Source of the DNA: Paralithodes platypus
Taxonomy: Eukaryota > Arthropoda > Malacostraca > Decapoda > Lithodidae
Assembly (NCBI GenBank): GCA_032716605.1
Contig: CM064539.1
Location: 1,982,342 to 2,046,341, forward strand
DNA length: 64,000 nucleotides
Direction of reading: 5' to 3'
This document shows, piece after piece, positions 42,166 to 52,414 of the stretch. The notes under the pieces were generated by a model. That model was not told where the DNA came from. It searched no databases and was given only the letters and a program-made list of their open reading frames with translations. Every line of letters starts with the position of its first letter. Within the stretch, counting starts at the first letter, position 1. Position numbers and translations under genes: made by a program.

Positions 42166-42409
42166 GATATTTACGAATTAGTTCAGATTTACACATGCGT
42201 GAGTGAGATATATCAATCTTTGTAGCATATTTTGTATACAATTAATTATTTTTTATGACACATAGATCAAATTTCCTATAATATTATAATAATGATATAA
42301 TACAGTACTTTATTCCAGACTCAAAAATTAATCAGGATTACAATTGGATAAGTCAATCATACATATATACTATGCTGTGTTGTATAAGACTGGGGGGTAC
42401 TGGGACGAT
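42166..42409. other. AT-rich, no feature recognised
   Basis: No repeats or frames of note. Confidence 0.45.
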
Positions 42410-42950
42410 ATAGTTGTGAGAGCAAGATTGTGTGAAGGGTAGGGAGGAGCTGGAAGAGGGAATATGAGGGAGAGAGGTATTGGGGGGGGGGATAGGGGAA
42501 GGGGGAGGAAGGTGGGGAAGGAAGAGCAGATTATGTGAAGGGTAGAGAGGAGCTGGAAGACGGAAGGAGGGGGGAGAGAGGTATGGGAGGAGGGGGGAGA
42601 GAGGGATGGGAGGAGGGGAAGGTGAGGAATGAAGGGGGGAAGGAAGAGCAGATTATGTGAGGGGTAGGGAGGAGCTGGAAGAGGAATGAAGGGGGGAAGA
42701 GAGGTGTGGGGTGAAATTGGAAGAAGGTGAAGGGGAATGGGGAGGAAGAGCAAATTACGTGAGGGGGGAGGGAGGAGCTGGAAGAGGGAAGGAGAGGGGG
42801 GGGGGGAGAGGAAGGGGGGAAATGTGAGGAAGGGGAAGGTGAGGAAAGAGGAAAGAAGGAAGGGGAAGAGAGGTAAGTGAGACAGAGGAAGAAGGGAGAG
42901 GAAGAAAGAGGAAACAGGAGGAAAGGGAGGGAATGAGGAGGGATGGAAGG
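42410..42950. repeat. 540-bp polypurine tract with imperfect tandem units
   Basis: The plus strand is almost all A and G. A phrase GTAGGGAGGAGCTGGAAGA recurs at about 42438, 42542, 42664 and 42765, giving units of 100-124 bp. Ends exactly at the TTAA of the next TTAA-1. Confidence 0.9.
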
Positions 42951-43113
42951 TTAAGGGGATAGTGGCTGTTTTTGTTGGTCTATTTATTCAGTTATTCACA
43001 TAATTTTTAGTTTCCTCGCTAGACCTTCTTCAAGCTTCAAAAACACCACCTAGACCCCCCCCCCCCTTCAAGATAAATGTGTAACGCTTTCGGTAGAAAA
43101 ATGTAAAATATAT
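42951..43113 (-). mobile_element. TTAA-1 MITE, right half missing
   Basis: TTAAGGGGATAGTGGCTG to CTTTCGGTAGAAAAATGTA, stopping at the core hairpin. Confidence 0.88.
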
Positions 43114-43660
43114 TAATATATAATTCAGATTTTTTAGAGTTTCAAGTTGAACAATTGTCATCCATACGTTGTAGTGGTGAGTTTCTTTTTCACAACAACA
43201 AGATATCACGCTGCTTTATTGTTTACAAATAGGATTAACGTGTTGAGTGTTTGTGGTATGGCTTGTGTTACACCAAGAACGATGTTGTGTTTTGTAATGA
43301 GGATATAAAGTTAAAATATGGGACGTGTGATTAGTACTCATGGATAAAGAGTATAAACACTGATTTTGTGAGGGATTTGGAACTAAACTGTTAGATAACT
43401 TCTTTCCATTTTAATTCTCATTAATGTTCACCGTACTATATTATGTAAATACAATTGTAAATATCGCTATTCGGAAGCTAATGCATTATCACTTAATTTG
43501 ACTATCTAAGAACTAATGTCTAGCGAGGCCGATCCTTAGTGATCTTGGCCCCATTCATTGTTCTTTCCACTCACTAAAACATTACGCTTTCCATAATGCA
43601 GTTGGGTCGAGATTGATATCCAAAATTCGAAAATGGATATAAATTGTGATCGTGTATTCA
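43114..43660. other. Low-copy sequence, nothing recognised
   Basis: About 550 bp without microsatellites, element ends or convincing exons. Confidence 0.45.
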
Positions 43661-43664
43661 ACCT

Positions 43665-43822
43665 TTAACTGTGTTGGTGGTGTAATGGTTTAGATGTTTA
43701 TGTTCTGGGTGTGGTGTCCCGAGTTGGAATCCCGGGAGGACCATATGCTTGCATTAGTTTATTCAAGTGCATTGGGGTTTGTAATTGATGATTAATGTTA
43801 AGAACGGGGTGTTACCTAATTA
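43665..43822 (+). mobile_element. SINE-1
   Basis: A box TGGTGTAATGG at 43678-43688, B box GTTGGAATC, body ACCATATGCTTGCATTAG, tail AATGTTAAGAACGGGGTGTT. Almost identical to 10541-10690. Confidence 0.85.
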
Positions 43823-43976
43823 TACAAAGTTGTTAGAGGTTCACTTACTGATGGTTCACACCCACGCAACTCAAGTAACAAGTACCCCCACGGTACTTGT
43901 AAAATATCCTGGAATATGGATCCTATGACTTGTGTATGAATTGAAATACATTCTTCAAGTAGTATTTCCCTTCCCC

Positions 43977-44296
43977 TTAACCCCTACTGTACCATAGAAT
44001 ACAGTAATAAAAATCCCCCCCAATCCCAAGCAATGTGGCCAAAATGGCAAGACAGAACAACTTTCCACCTCAAGAGATGAGAGAAGACTGGCTCCCCCAG
44101 CCTTCCGAGGGTCTTATATAAGCTGAGAAGTGTTGCCATATCGAGAGCAGTGCTCAAATGGTCGAGGTACCAGGTACAGCCTGATACAGGCAGTAACAAG
44201 GAAATTATATAACTGACGGCTACTAGCCGTAGCTGGGACTGGGAAGTGACTTATCTACTGACGGCTAGTAGCCGTCGCTGGGATTGGACGGGTTAA
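43977..44296. mobile_element. TTAA-7, candidate MITE
   Basis: 320 bp between TTAACCCCTACTGTACC and GATTGGACGGGTTAA; only TTAACCC is clearly inverted. The right side carries two about 42-bp direct repeats, each with a perfect hairpin (ACGGCTACTAGCCGT, ACGGCTAGTAGCCGT). Confidence 0.6.
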
Positions 44297-44317
44297 CATA
44301 AATAGGAAAAGGTTAAG

Positions 44318-44448
44318 TATCCTTTCACGCCCTGGTAGAGTTGGTTAAAGCATGGACAATCGTCCTGACTGTCAGTGGTTCGAGCGCTTCTGAGAGTATA
44401 AAAACAGTTAGTCGCCCACGTGTATTTGTGATATATACTTAATATACA

Positions 44449-44450
<2 letters not shown>
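44318..44450 (+). mobile_element. SINE-3, tRNA-derived
   Basis: A box TGGTAGAGTTGG at 44333-44344, B box GGTTCGAGC at 44377-44385, tail CCCACGTGTATTTGTGATAT. A (TA)n follows (44451-44482). Confidence 0.78.
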
Positions 44451-44483
<33 letters not shown>

Positions 44484-44509
44484 GGACAAACAGTTGGACG
44501 GACACGGAC

Positions 44510-44670
44510 ATTAACCTCAATTACTCACAAACGACTAGGGTAATCGAGTTAATATTTCTACCATTTTGGAAGAGTCAGTCATGGAATAGATGTGAAAATG
44601 TATAGCCCATTTCCTCTAGCCCTTTATGAGTTGCAGAGGTTAGGGTTCACCATTTCACGCCTACCAATTT
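44510..44670 (+). mobile_element. TA-2 MITE, ends trimmed
   Basis: Interior phrases TAATATTTCTACCATTTT and AGCCCATTTCCTCTAGCCC; no terminal TATAGTC. Confidence 0.75.
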
Positions 44671-44882
44671 GGAACATGGTATAGCAACCGACAATAATTG
44701 TAAGCAGGATGCCCTAGTAATGTGTGTGTAGTGTCCTGTTCTCCCTCGCTACTATCAGGTTTAAGAGAGTACATAAAACACATGAGGGTGACGTAGGAGG
44801 TATGTTGTTTCTTGTGCCTGTACTATATATAACCGTCTGTCTCTGGCGGGGGAGTCTCTCACGCTCTCTATCCCTCCTACAC

Positions 44883-45171
44883 TTAAGGGAGCCCACCTCG
44901 CTTTGTTTCTCTTTCTCTCCCTCTCTCTTTGGCTTGTATCCATTTGGCCCCATTCAGCCAACTGTTTTATCCCTATCCAAGTGTAGATTTCTTCGCTCGC
45001 CAGCATTGTACGGAGAAATCCGGCTTCGCCGGAGAAATGTTTCTATCGAAAAATGTACAAATTTAGCTTGCTGTCAAAACAAATATATATATATGCTGGC
45101 TCGCTACCGCTCGCCAGGAAAATATTGACACCTGGATGGGGGTAAACGTCTTGAAACAGTAGGCTGAATGG
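44883..45171 (+). mobile_element. TTAA-2 MITE, right end missing
   Basis: TTAAGGGAGCCCACCTCGC to GTAGGCTGAATGG, stopping about 80 bp short. The break joins a second copy of the left flank (44769-44870 is repeated at 45172-45270). Confidence 0.92.
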
Positions 45172-45262
45172 GTACATAAAACACATGAGGGTGACGTAGG
45201 AGGTCTGTTGTTGCTTGTGTCTGTACTGCTGTGTATACTGTCTGACAAGGGAGTCTCTCACG

Positions 45263-45293
<31 letters not shown>

Positions 45294-45303
45294 TCTCTCA
45301 TAG

Positions 45304-45730
45304 ACTGCAGCACCGTTAATTCTTTTAAACTTCGCCTAGACAAATATCTTGCATCAAACCTGCGACCTGACTGCGTTTGTAAATGGATAACTTTATTATA
45401 TTCCTCCCTCAGATTCATCAAGGATTATTGCGTATATATATTACTAAGACGTTACTCTCTTTTTCCCAGATATATGAAAAATCACTTATAACTGTGTTAT
45501 GTTACTAACCCATCTGTCCCCTACTAACTTCCTAATCCTGCCACGGACATTAGTTCCAGGGCAATAGTTCCCTTTCCAATTTTCCCTTACCCACTCTAAA
45601 CCACTGTTTGGACACTTGATCCTCAGTGTTTTGGAGGACAAGCAGCCTAGAGGGGTCACTAGGCCTGTTATTGCTTGATATCCTTTGTACTCCTTTGTAC
45701 TCTTACCTCAATCACACACACACACATTTC
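45304..45730 (+). pseudogene. LINE-C C-terminal scrap and 3' end
   Basis: The frame reads DCSTVNSFKLRLDKYLASNL then RPDCVCKWITLLYSSLRF and stops near 45492. NSFKLRLDKYL is the characteristic last motif of CR1-like LINE ORF2. The 3' untranslated part ends in CCTTTGTACTCCTTTGTACT. Truncated a few dozen codons before the stop. Confidence 0.7.
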
Positions 45731-45984
45731 ACCCACTTGGTTTATCAACATCATATTTCTGCGATATATGTTATTGGTAATAGACCACTAGAATGAAACT
45801 ATATTATGGAATGTTATTAATTGTTTTGATAAACAATTAGAGGAAGTATACCCTCAAGACGGAATAAAGAGTTTTATTTTGACGAATCCTCTTCAAGTGT
45901 GTGAAGAGGAACTCCATATCAGGCCAGGTGAAGGTTGAGGGATAAGCCATTACAACAGACCCTCCTATCTACTTTTCAAAGAGT
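45731..45984. other. No feature recognised
   Basis: AT-rich low-copy sequence; a GAGGGATAAGCC phrase at 45938 recurs at 46082 beside the tandem repeat. Confidence 0.4.
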
Positions 45985-46575
45985 GTTGAGAGAGGAGAAG
46001 GGGTGTTGGAGAGAGAAGAAGCTGTTGGGGTGGCTTTGTTAGGTGTATTATTAGTCTGTATATGGTGATGGTGAAGGTATTGAGGGATAAGCCTTTACAA
46101 CGGCACCTCGTATCTACTTTTCGAAGAGTGTTGAGAGGGGAGAAGGGGTGTTGGAGAGAGAGGAAGCTGTTGGAGTGGCTTGTGTTGTGTGTGTTATTAG
46201 AGGGGAGAAGGGGTGTTGGAGAGAGAGGAAGCTGTTGGAGTGGCTTGTGTTGTGTGTGTCGTTAGAGGGGAGAAGGGGTGTTGGATAGAGAGGAAGCTGT
46301 TGGAGTGGCTTGTGTTGTGTGTGTTATTAGAGGGGAGAAGGGGTGTTGGATAGAGAGGAAGCTGTTGGAGTGGCTTGTGTTGTGTGTGGTATTAGAGGGG
46401 AGAAGGGGTGTTGGAGAGAGAGGAAGCTGTTGGAGTGACTTGTGTTGTGTGTGTTAGAGGGGAGAAGGGGTGTTGGAGAGAGAGGAAGCTGTTGGAGTGA
46501 CTTGTGTTGTGTGTGTTAGAGGGGAGAAGGGGTGTTGGAGAGAGAGGAAGCTGTTGGAGTGGCTTTGCTGTGTAT
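45985..46575. repeat. 62-65-bp minisatellite
   Basis: Units of 65 then 62 bp carrying GAGGGGAGAAGGGGTGTTGG and AGGAAGCTGTTGGAGTGGCT, about seven regular copies from 46137 plus one diverged at 45985. Not adjacent to a recognised MITE. Confidence 0.95.
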
Positions 46576-47083
46576 GTTATTAGTCTGTATACGTCGTCGA
46601 GGCATTCCCCAACTGGGTGCGAGCATGTGAAGATGCTGGAACGTACACTACCACACCCACTACAACGAGTTGAACTTACACTACACACCCACTAAATATG
46701 CCCAAGGTCAAACAGATTCACACATTAGCAGAGAAACTGTAGTGTCGTCACAATAAGAAAAAAAAATCCGTCACGTGGGTATAATTTATCCATTCATTTT
46801 TTTACGGCACTGTAAATGTATCTTCTCAAATAATCAGACCGGAAATGCAAATCCGTAAATGCCTAACAAATTGGTGGCGTTATATATATATACAATACAA
46901 AGATCTGCGAGGGAAAAAGTGCATTGCTCGCTTACAAACGCAGTTAGTCGGGGATTTAGTACGAAATATTGATCTAAGTGGTGTTTAAATACTTAGATGA
47001 CCTTGGTGGCTTTGGCAGTGGTTGATATCCATTGGTTGTGTTGTCAGGCACAGTTTAAGATAGATTAGTTTCGATCAGGTGAA
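46576..47083. other. Low-copy sequence, nothing recognised
   Basis: About 500 bp without element ends. Confidence 0.45.
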
Positions 47084-47197
47084 TTAAGGGGGGTGACCTG
47101 CTTTGTTTCTCTCTTTCTCTGGCTTGTATCCATTCGGCCCCATTCAGCCTACTGTTTTAAGACGCTTTACCCCCATGCAGGTGTCAATAGTTTCCAT
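47084..47197 (+). mobile_element. TTAA-2 left fragment
   Basis: TTAAGGGGGGTGACCTGC to GCAGGTGTCAATAGTTTCC, then unrelated sequence. Confidence 0.85.
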
Positions 47198-47252
47198 ACA
47201 CTAGACTATATAACTTATGTTTGAAGTTCTTTACCGTTCTTAGGTAATTTGC

Positions 47253-47487
47253 CGACTTGCGAGTTTCGTTCTATAAGGAAGTTGGAGCTGTAGACATCGA
47301 TATTTAACATAATTTACAGCTAATATACGGTTGTAGTACATAAACAAATACATAAAACCCAATTCAACATATACCAGTTATCCATCAGAAACGTACATTA
47401 TTATAGCATTTCTGTTTAATATCGATGTTCACGGCTCCAAAAGTGGGAATTATAGCATTTCTGTTTAATATCGATGTTCACGGCTCC
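47253..47487 (-). mobile_element. IR-1 MITE with duplicated right end
   Basis: CGACTTGCGAGTTTCGTTC through GTTCACGGCTCCAA; the last about 47 bp (GGAATTATAGCATTTCTG to CGGCTCCAAAAG) is repeated before a LINE-R tail begins. Confidence 0.82.
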
Positions 47488-47512
47488 AAAAGTGGGAATT
47501 GGGCCTGAGTAT

Positions 47513-47548
<36 letters not shown>

Positions 47549-47550
47549 CT
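47488..47550 (+). mobile_element. LINE-R tail fragment
   Basis: GGGAATTGGGCCTGAGTATA followed by about eight GATA units. Confidence 0.75.
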
Positions 47551-47734
47551 AATAAATGAAGGCGGCGTGATCGTACTGGAAGGGTTGAATCCGGCGGATG
47601 TGTGTGAGAGAGAGAGAGATAAGTGGTGGTGGTGTGTAGCGAATGGTCATCTTGCAAGGAGGAGCGAGCCACAAGGTCATCCACTTCCCTCGCTACAAAC
47701 AACCCCACAACAAAGCCCACACGAATGTATCTAA

Positions 47735-47798
47735 ACTCGGTATCACACGAGCGCCTTTTCACTCAACATTTATCCTCTACACTGGTCTGGCAGCTTAA
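47735..47798 (+). mobile_element. TTAA-3 left fragment between flank duplicates
   Basis: CGGTATCACACGAGCGCC to CACTGGTCTGGCAGCTTA, 64 bp, bracketed by about 85-bp duplicates (47643-47735 and 47799-47885). Confidence 0.85.
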
Positions 47799-47910
47799 GT
47801 GGTTATCTTGCAAGGAGAAGAACCGAGCCCCAAGGTCAACCACTTCCCTCGCTACAAACAATACACAACAAATGTATGTAATATTCCGTAGCGTACTCAG
47901 TAACTCGGTG

Positions 47911-48380
47911 TACAGTCGGACTAATAAGTGTTTTAAGACGTTTATCCCCATCCAGGTGTCGATTTCTGTCGGGGGTGACCTGCTTTCTTCACTCCTTTTC
48001 TCTCTTTCCCTGGCTTGTATCCATTCAGCCAACTGTTTTAAGACGTTTATCCCCATCCAGGTGTCGATTTCTTCCTAGTGAGCCAGCATTATATGGAGAA
48101 ATCCGGCTTCGCCGGAGAAATGTTTCTATCGAAATATGTACAAATTTAGCTTGCTGTCAAAACAAAAATGTATATATGCTGGCTCGTTACCGCTCGGCAC
48201 CAATTGTTGTGATCAATAATTGGTATCAGCAATATTTACCCATGATTTCTTCTCTTTGGGTGAGATATACAAACATGTTCGTACACTTACTCACCCTATT
48301 CAACATCTGACAGCATTAATACAGCATAGAGGGAGCCAAACGTAATGACAGCTGAGACATGACTTATTATCGTCACTGTA
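47911..48380 (-). mobile_element. TA-1 MITE split by TTAA-2 sequence
   Basis: TACAGTCGGACTAATAAGTG at 47911-47932 and CGGCACCAATTG to TTATCGTCACTGTA at 48196-48380 are the two parts of one TA-1, missing a few bases at the junctions. Confidence 0.8.
47933..48195 (+). mobile_element. Rearranged TTAA-2 inside TA-1
   Basis: Starts with an internal phrase (TTTTAAGACGTTTATCCCC) that appears again at 48028, so the left end is a partial duplication; the right end breaks at TCGTTACCGCTC. Neither TTAA terminus is intact. Confidence 0.82.
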
Positions 48381-48454
48381 CAGTAACCGTGTGTGTGTAT
48401 GTGGGTGTGTGTGTGTGTGTGTACTCACCTAATTGTAATATACAGGATTTGAGC

Positions 48455-48745
48455 CTAAGCTCGTGTTGTCCTGTCTCTCTCTCTACATTTATCCAATTTT
48501 GCTTTAAAAGTTTGGATATTTCTTGCTCCCACCACCTCCCCATCCAACTTATTCCAACAATCAATGCTTCTATACGGGAAGCTCAACTTTCTTACATCAG
48601 ACTTACATACAACTTTCCTCAACTTACATTCATGACCCCTGATTCTTCCCTCGTCCCTCACCACAAAATATCCCTTGTCGATCTTCTCAAAACCTTTCAC
48701 ACACTTAAACATCATGATCATGTCACCTCTCTCTCTCCTCTCCCT
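48455..48745 (-). pseudogene. LINE-C C-terminus
   Basis: Minus frame: LRERRERGDMIMMFKCVKGF, EKIDKGYFVVRDEGRIRG, LSFPYRSIDCWNKLDGEVVG, NIQTFKAKLDKCRERD. Same family region as 5933-6262 (RGDMIEVFK ... FKIKLDKH) but a different lineage. No RT catalytic motifs. The downstream plus-strand sequence TACTCACCTAATTGTAATAT marks its 3' side. Confidence 0.75.
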
Positions 48746-48816
48746 CAGCGTTGTGTGTGGGTGTGGGTGTGGGTGTGTGTGTGTGTATGTGGGTGTGGGT
48801 GTGGGTGTGGGTGTGG
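48746..48816. repeat. (GTGTGG)n microsatellite
   Basis: GTGTGGGTGTGG units abutting the 5' break of the LINE-C remnant. Confidence 0.93.
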
Positions 48817-48879
48817 CGGTAGTGATCGTTTACAGTACTGTTACGTAATGGTCATACACTGAAGATCATGGGACGAGGG

Positions 48880-49022
48880 TTAAGGGAGCCCACCTCGCTT
48901 TTTGTCTCTTTCTCTCCCTCTCTCTGGTTTATATCCATTCGGCCCCATTCAGCCTACTGTTTTAAGATGTTTACCCCCATCCAGGTGTCAATATTTTTTT
49001 CTGGCGAACGGTAGCGAGCCAC
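48880..49022 (+). mobile_element. TTAA-2 left fragment
   Basis: TTAAGGGAGCCCACCTCGC to GGTAGCGAGCCACCATA, then (TA)n at 49023-49044. Confidence 0.88.
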
Positions 49023-49044
49023 CATATATATATATATATATATA

Positions 49045-49240
49045 TGTTTCTAATCTCTCAGTGGGGATCGAACCGTCGACCATCAGGACGATAGCCGACG
49101 CTTTAATCAACTACACCACGACTGCCGTGGTGTAGTTGATTAAGGCGTCGGCTATCGTCCTGATGGTCGACGGTTCGATCCCCACTGAGAGATTAGAAAC
49201 ATTTAGTGGCTCACGTGTATTTGTGATATATTACCGCATT
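49045..49240. mobile_element. SINE-3 inverted pair
   Basis: Two copies of the tRNA-like head in opposite orientation: arms 49045-49119 and 49127-49201, 75 bp each, essentially identical, 7-bp spacer GACTGCC. The plus arm has A box TGGTGTAGTTG and B box GGTTCGATCCC and continues into the SINE-3 tail CTCACGTGTATTTGTGATAT. The minus arm lacks a tail. Confidence 0.88.
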
Positions 49241-49904
49241 TTCCTTTACCATCATTATCTCCGATAGACTGGAAATGGTGTCTCGTATTTCACACCCAAA
49301 TGCCATACAAGGGTGTCCAATATCAAGCCAACTCAACCCTGCTCCTCCACAGGCTTGAAGAAGTAAACAAGTGGGTTAAAGACTTAAAGTCAAGCCGATT
49401 CGGGCTTTAAGTATATATCTGTAAGCAAGTCATCATATTTCATTGGCGAGTGTTACAAAATTCTATCAATCTAAATGTAGTCTTAAATTAGCCCAAACAT
49501 ACGCCAAAGTAAAGATATTCACGATCATTCTAAATTGGGCTTTTGTGTATTTCCTCTTTAACAAGTAAGTGTTTATACTTATAAGAGTGTGCAAACTATA
49601 AATATGTTCTAATGTATAACTAAGAACCCCAAATATACGAAGCGTTTGTTGACGTTCTTAAAACAAAACAAAAGAACAACAGCTTGCGTACGTTTATACG
49701 ATATCGGGAAAGTAATCCTTCTTTATTAAACCCTCTAAGTAGCATATTATCATTTATTATGTAAATGTTTGTTAAACTAATGGAACTGAAATTGTGTACT
49801 TTGACTTCCATACCAATCTGATGATCTCTGAACTTTGAAATAATTGTAATAGTTTCGAAATCTGACCTTGTTCATTATAACGGAATGAAGGTTCTTGGTA
49901 CGAT
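49241..49904. other. Low-copy sequence, nothing recognised
   Basis: About 660 bp of AT-rich DNA without repeats; short open frames only. Confidence 0.45.
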
Positions 49905-50230
49905 GTTGCCAATGTAGCTGCTACCGCTAAATCCAGCGAATCGCTTACATCACTTCCATCTAGCGACATCAAGATGTGATGAATTCTAGCGATATTCAAG
50001 TTAGTTTCCCTATTTTAAGGAATTGGAGAGATGTTTCGATTGTTAAAGATTATTTTAGATACTTCAACATATGTTTTCTAGTGACATACAAGTTTTTAGT
50101 ATCTGGTGACTATCTAGCGATTTGTCAATGCTATTCTAGCATACATTTGTGCTTTAGTTTATGCTTGCATTTTTTGTCTAAACTTGCCCTATTTCTCCAG
50201 AAGACTTCCTACATGGTATAGTGTATTGTT
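49905..50230. repeat. K-repeat, diverged copy
   Basis: GTTGCCAATGTAGCTGCTACC and CATCTAGCGACATCAAGATG, with repeated CTAGCGAT and TCTAGTGA words, resembling 16108-16704. Confidence 0.6.
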
Positions 50231-50405
50231 CTAGTGATAATTAAATATTATATAGGGCTATTTTAAGTTGGCTGATGAATATGAAGCAGTAATATGCTGG
50301 ACGATGAGAACACTGTATGTAAACATGTCTCGGATATCACCGACAATTGTTGGCATTTTCTGCCAAAAGCCCAATGGCTTATCAGTGGTGGTAACACAAA
50401 ATGCA

Positions 50406-50625
50406 GCATATATTTTACAGCAAGCTAAATTTGTACATTTTTCGATAGAAAAATTTCTCCGGCAAAGCCGGATTTCTCTATACAATGCTTCGCTATCGCT
50501 CGCCAGGAAAAAATCGACACCTAGATTGGGACACAAATCTTAACACAGTTGGCTGAATGGGGCCAAATGGATACAAGTCAGAGAAAGATAGAAAAGGAAA
50601 GAGATACAAAAAACAGTTTGCCGAC
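50406..50625 (-). mobile_element. TTAA-2 MITE, both ends missing
   Basis: TTTTACAGCAAGCTAAATTTG through hairpin TCCGGCAAAGCCGGA and GCTTCGCTATCGCTCGCC to CAAGTCAGAGAAAGATAG. Confidence 0.88.
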
Positions 50626-51713
50626 TTCTAGCATCTTTCCTCGGTCCCCTACACATCGTTTCATTTTTGTTTGTTAGTGTCGGATTTTCATAAGAGTGCC
50701 ATGAGACTTGATTGAGAGAGAATGGTTACGTAAGCACTTCAAGGAAATCGTGTGAGAACGCACTTTAACAATACGTGATTTAATTAGTCATTTCCTTCAT
50801 CCCAGGAATAATAATCGGCTGAGCATTGAGCAATGGAATAACATAAACGCTTGTTTACCTTAGCAGTCTTACAGCCAACCGCAAAATACCACATTTTAGG
50901 GAAAGTGTGATATCAACCAAAGGTGCTTGGTGTGTAAGGCAAACTATATTAGGCAAACATACAAGAATAAATGATTCGTCTGCTAGTCAAACATTCTATT
51001 AAAGTGACCCAGAAAGTGAGTAAATCCTAGTTGTAAAAGACGAAGTTATCGTACACGGGCATCCGGCGATCCTCACGAGCCCAGCCACAGTTACCCTCAG
51101 ACGAACATTGCCATATCCCAGAACATTATACATTTTACACATTTCTCAAACCAGTGCTCTCTATAATTTGTTCCTTACTTGATATATTGTGAGCCGGGAA
51201 GTTAGGCAAGTCTTTCGTTGTGTATCAGGAAGCTAATGTGGTTATGAAATCTATCCCTCCGTTATGTGAAGTTAGGCACCCTCATCATTATTTTCGGCTG
51301 GAGTTTACAGGGGGGATGGATCTGAGGTCTGAGTGTAAGGTGGAGTCTGTCGTAGTAGACTAGTCGTGGGGTCTGGCCAGGTCCTAACACACGGACAGTG
51401 ACAGTGCGCGTGCTTGATTGCTTGAGCTGACTGATCGAGTGCAGTGACTTCAGCAGGATCTACCCAGAGATTTCAGCAGGATCTACCCAACGATTTCAGC
51501 AGGATCTACCCAGCGACTTCAGCAGGATCTACCCAGCGACTTCAGCAGGATCTACCCATCTAACTATCGCACTTGGGAATCGGGGTTACGTGATTTGAAG
51601 ACTCGAAGCAGCCGTGTGCCCCAGGAATAACCAGTAAGATATGCATAAACATTCTTGCTAAACGCAATAATTTATGACCAAGGCTAATTAATTAACATGT
51701 TAACTAACCGTGT
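50626..51713. other. Longest low-repeat interval; possible non-coding exon
   Basis: About 1.1 kb without MITEs apart from a 23-bp tandem repeat (51449-51558). Near its right side CCAGGAATAACCAGTAAGATA offers a plausible splice donor (GTAAGA). No open frame or start is convincing, so a 5' untranslated exon is only a possibility. Confidence 0.3.
51449..51558. repeat. 23-bp tandem repeat
   Basis: Five copies containing TTCAGCAGGATCTACCCA. Confidence 0.95.
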
Positions 51714-51923
51714 GTGTAAGCTTCATTTCTTCATATCGAGTGAAATATACAAAACAAATCCTACACTTAGCCTACCCACCCTTTTCAACATCTGACATAT
51801 ATTAATACAGCACACAGCAAGTCAAACGTACTACCCACCCTTTTCAACATCTGACATATATTAATACAGCACACAGCAAGTCAAACGTAATGACAGTGGA
51901 CATTACTTATTAGCGCGACCGTA
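51714..51923 (-). mobile_element. TA-1 MITE with a 62-bp internal duplication
   Basis: TAAGCTTCATTTCTTCATATC to TTAGCGCGACCGTA; the block from CTACCCACCCTTTTC to GCAAGTCAAACGTA is repeated in tandem. Left end missing. Confidence 0.85.
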
Positions 51924-52302
51924 CCGTACCAATTCATACTCACAGATACTCACAGATGTTTTTCTGGAAGAGGCCTAGGCCTGTGGCTACAGTTCAGTAG
52001 CCTGGTCACCAATTTGACCCTGGCTTCGGCCGCTTCGCCTGTGTGTGGTGGTATCGAAATTATTATAATATAGGTTAGAATTAGGCCTAGTATGAGTCTA
52101 CATAGGCCTACTGTTTATTCAGGAGTCTATTAATCCAGAATCCCAGATACACTTCTGTAAATATATGGCTGATACTTGTTTCATGTCTACAACTGCACAG
52201 GCATAGGGACTAGCCTATACTGTTAGGAAAATGTGTTTGATGTGGGTGAGGATGATTAGCCTAGTGTCATGATAGACTATTCAGCATTGTGCAATCATAC
52301 AC
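51924..52302. other. Low-copy sequence
   Basis: Nothing recognised; ACAACTGCACAGGCATA near 52189 recurs at 52750. Confidence 0.45.
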
Positions 52303-52324
52303 GAAGATGTATCCTGGTCGGGGG

Positions 52325-52358
<34 letters not shown>

Positions 52359-52414
52359 CGACCCTGAACCCCCCCCCCCGGGTCCCCCTCCCCCACTGAC
52401 CAGGATACATCTTC
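52303..52414. repeat. G/C-tract hairpin
   Basis: Perfect 17-bp inverted arms, GAAGATGTATCCTGGTC and its complement, enclose about 37 bp of nearly pure G and then a C-rich stretch, so most of the 112 bp can pair with itself. Confidence 0.9.

Noticed and set aside
44333..44400. Functional tRNA gene
   Set aside because: The tRNA-like head belongs to SINE-3, with a shared non-tRNA tail at 49201-49240.
48359..48862. 167-residue plus-strand protein
   Set aside because: Antisense to the LINE-C remnant and flanked by GT microsatellites that open the frame.
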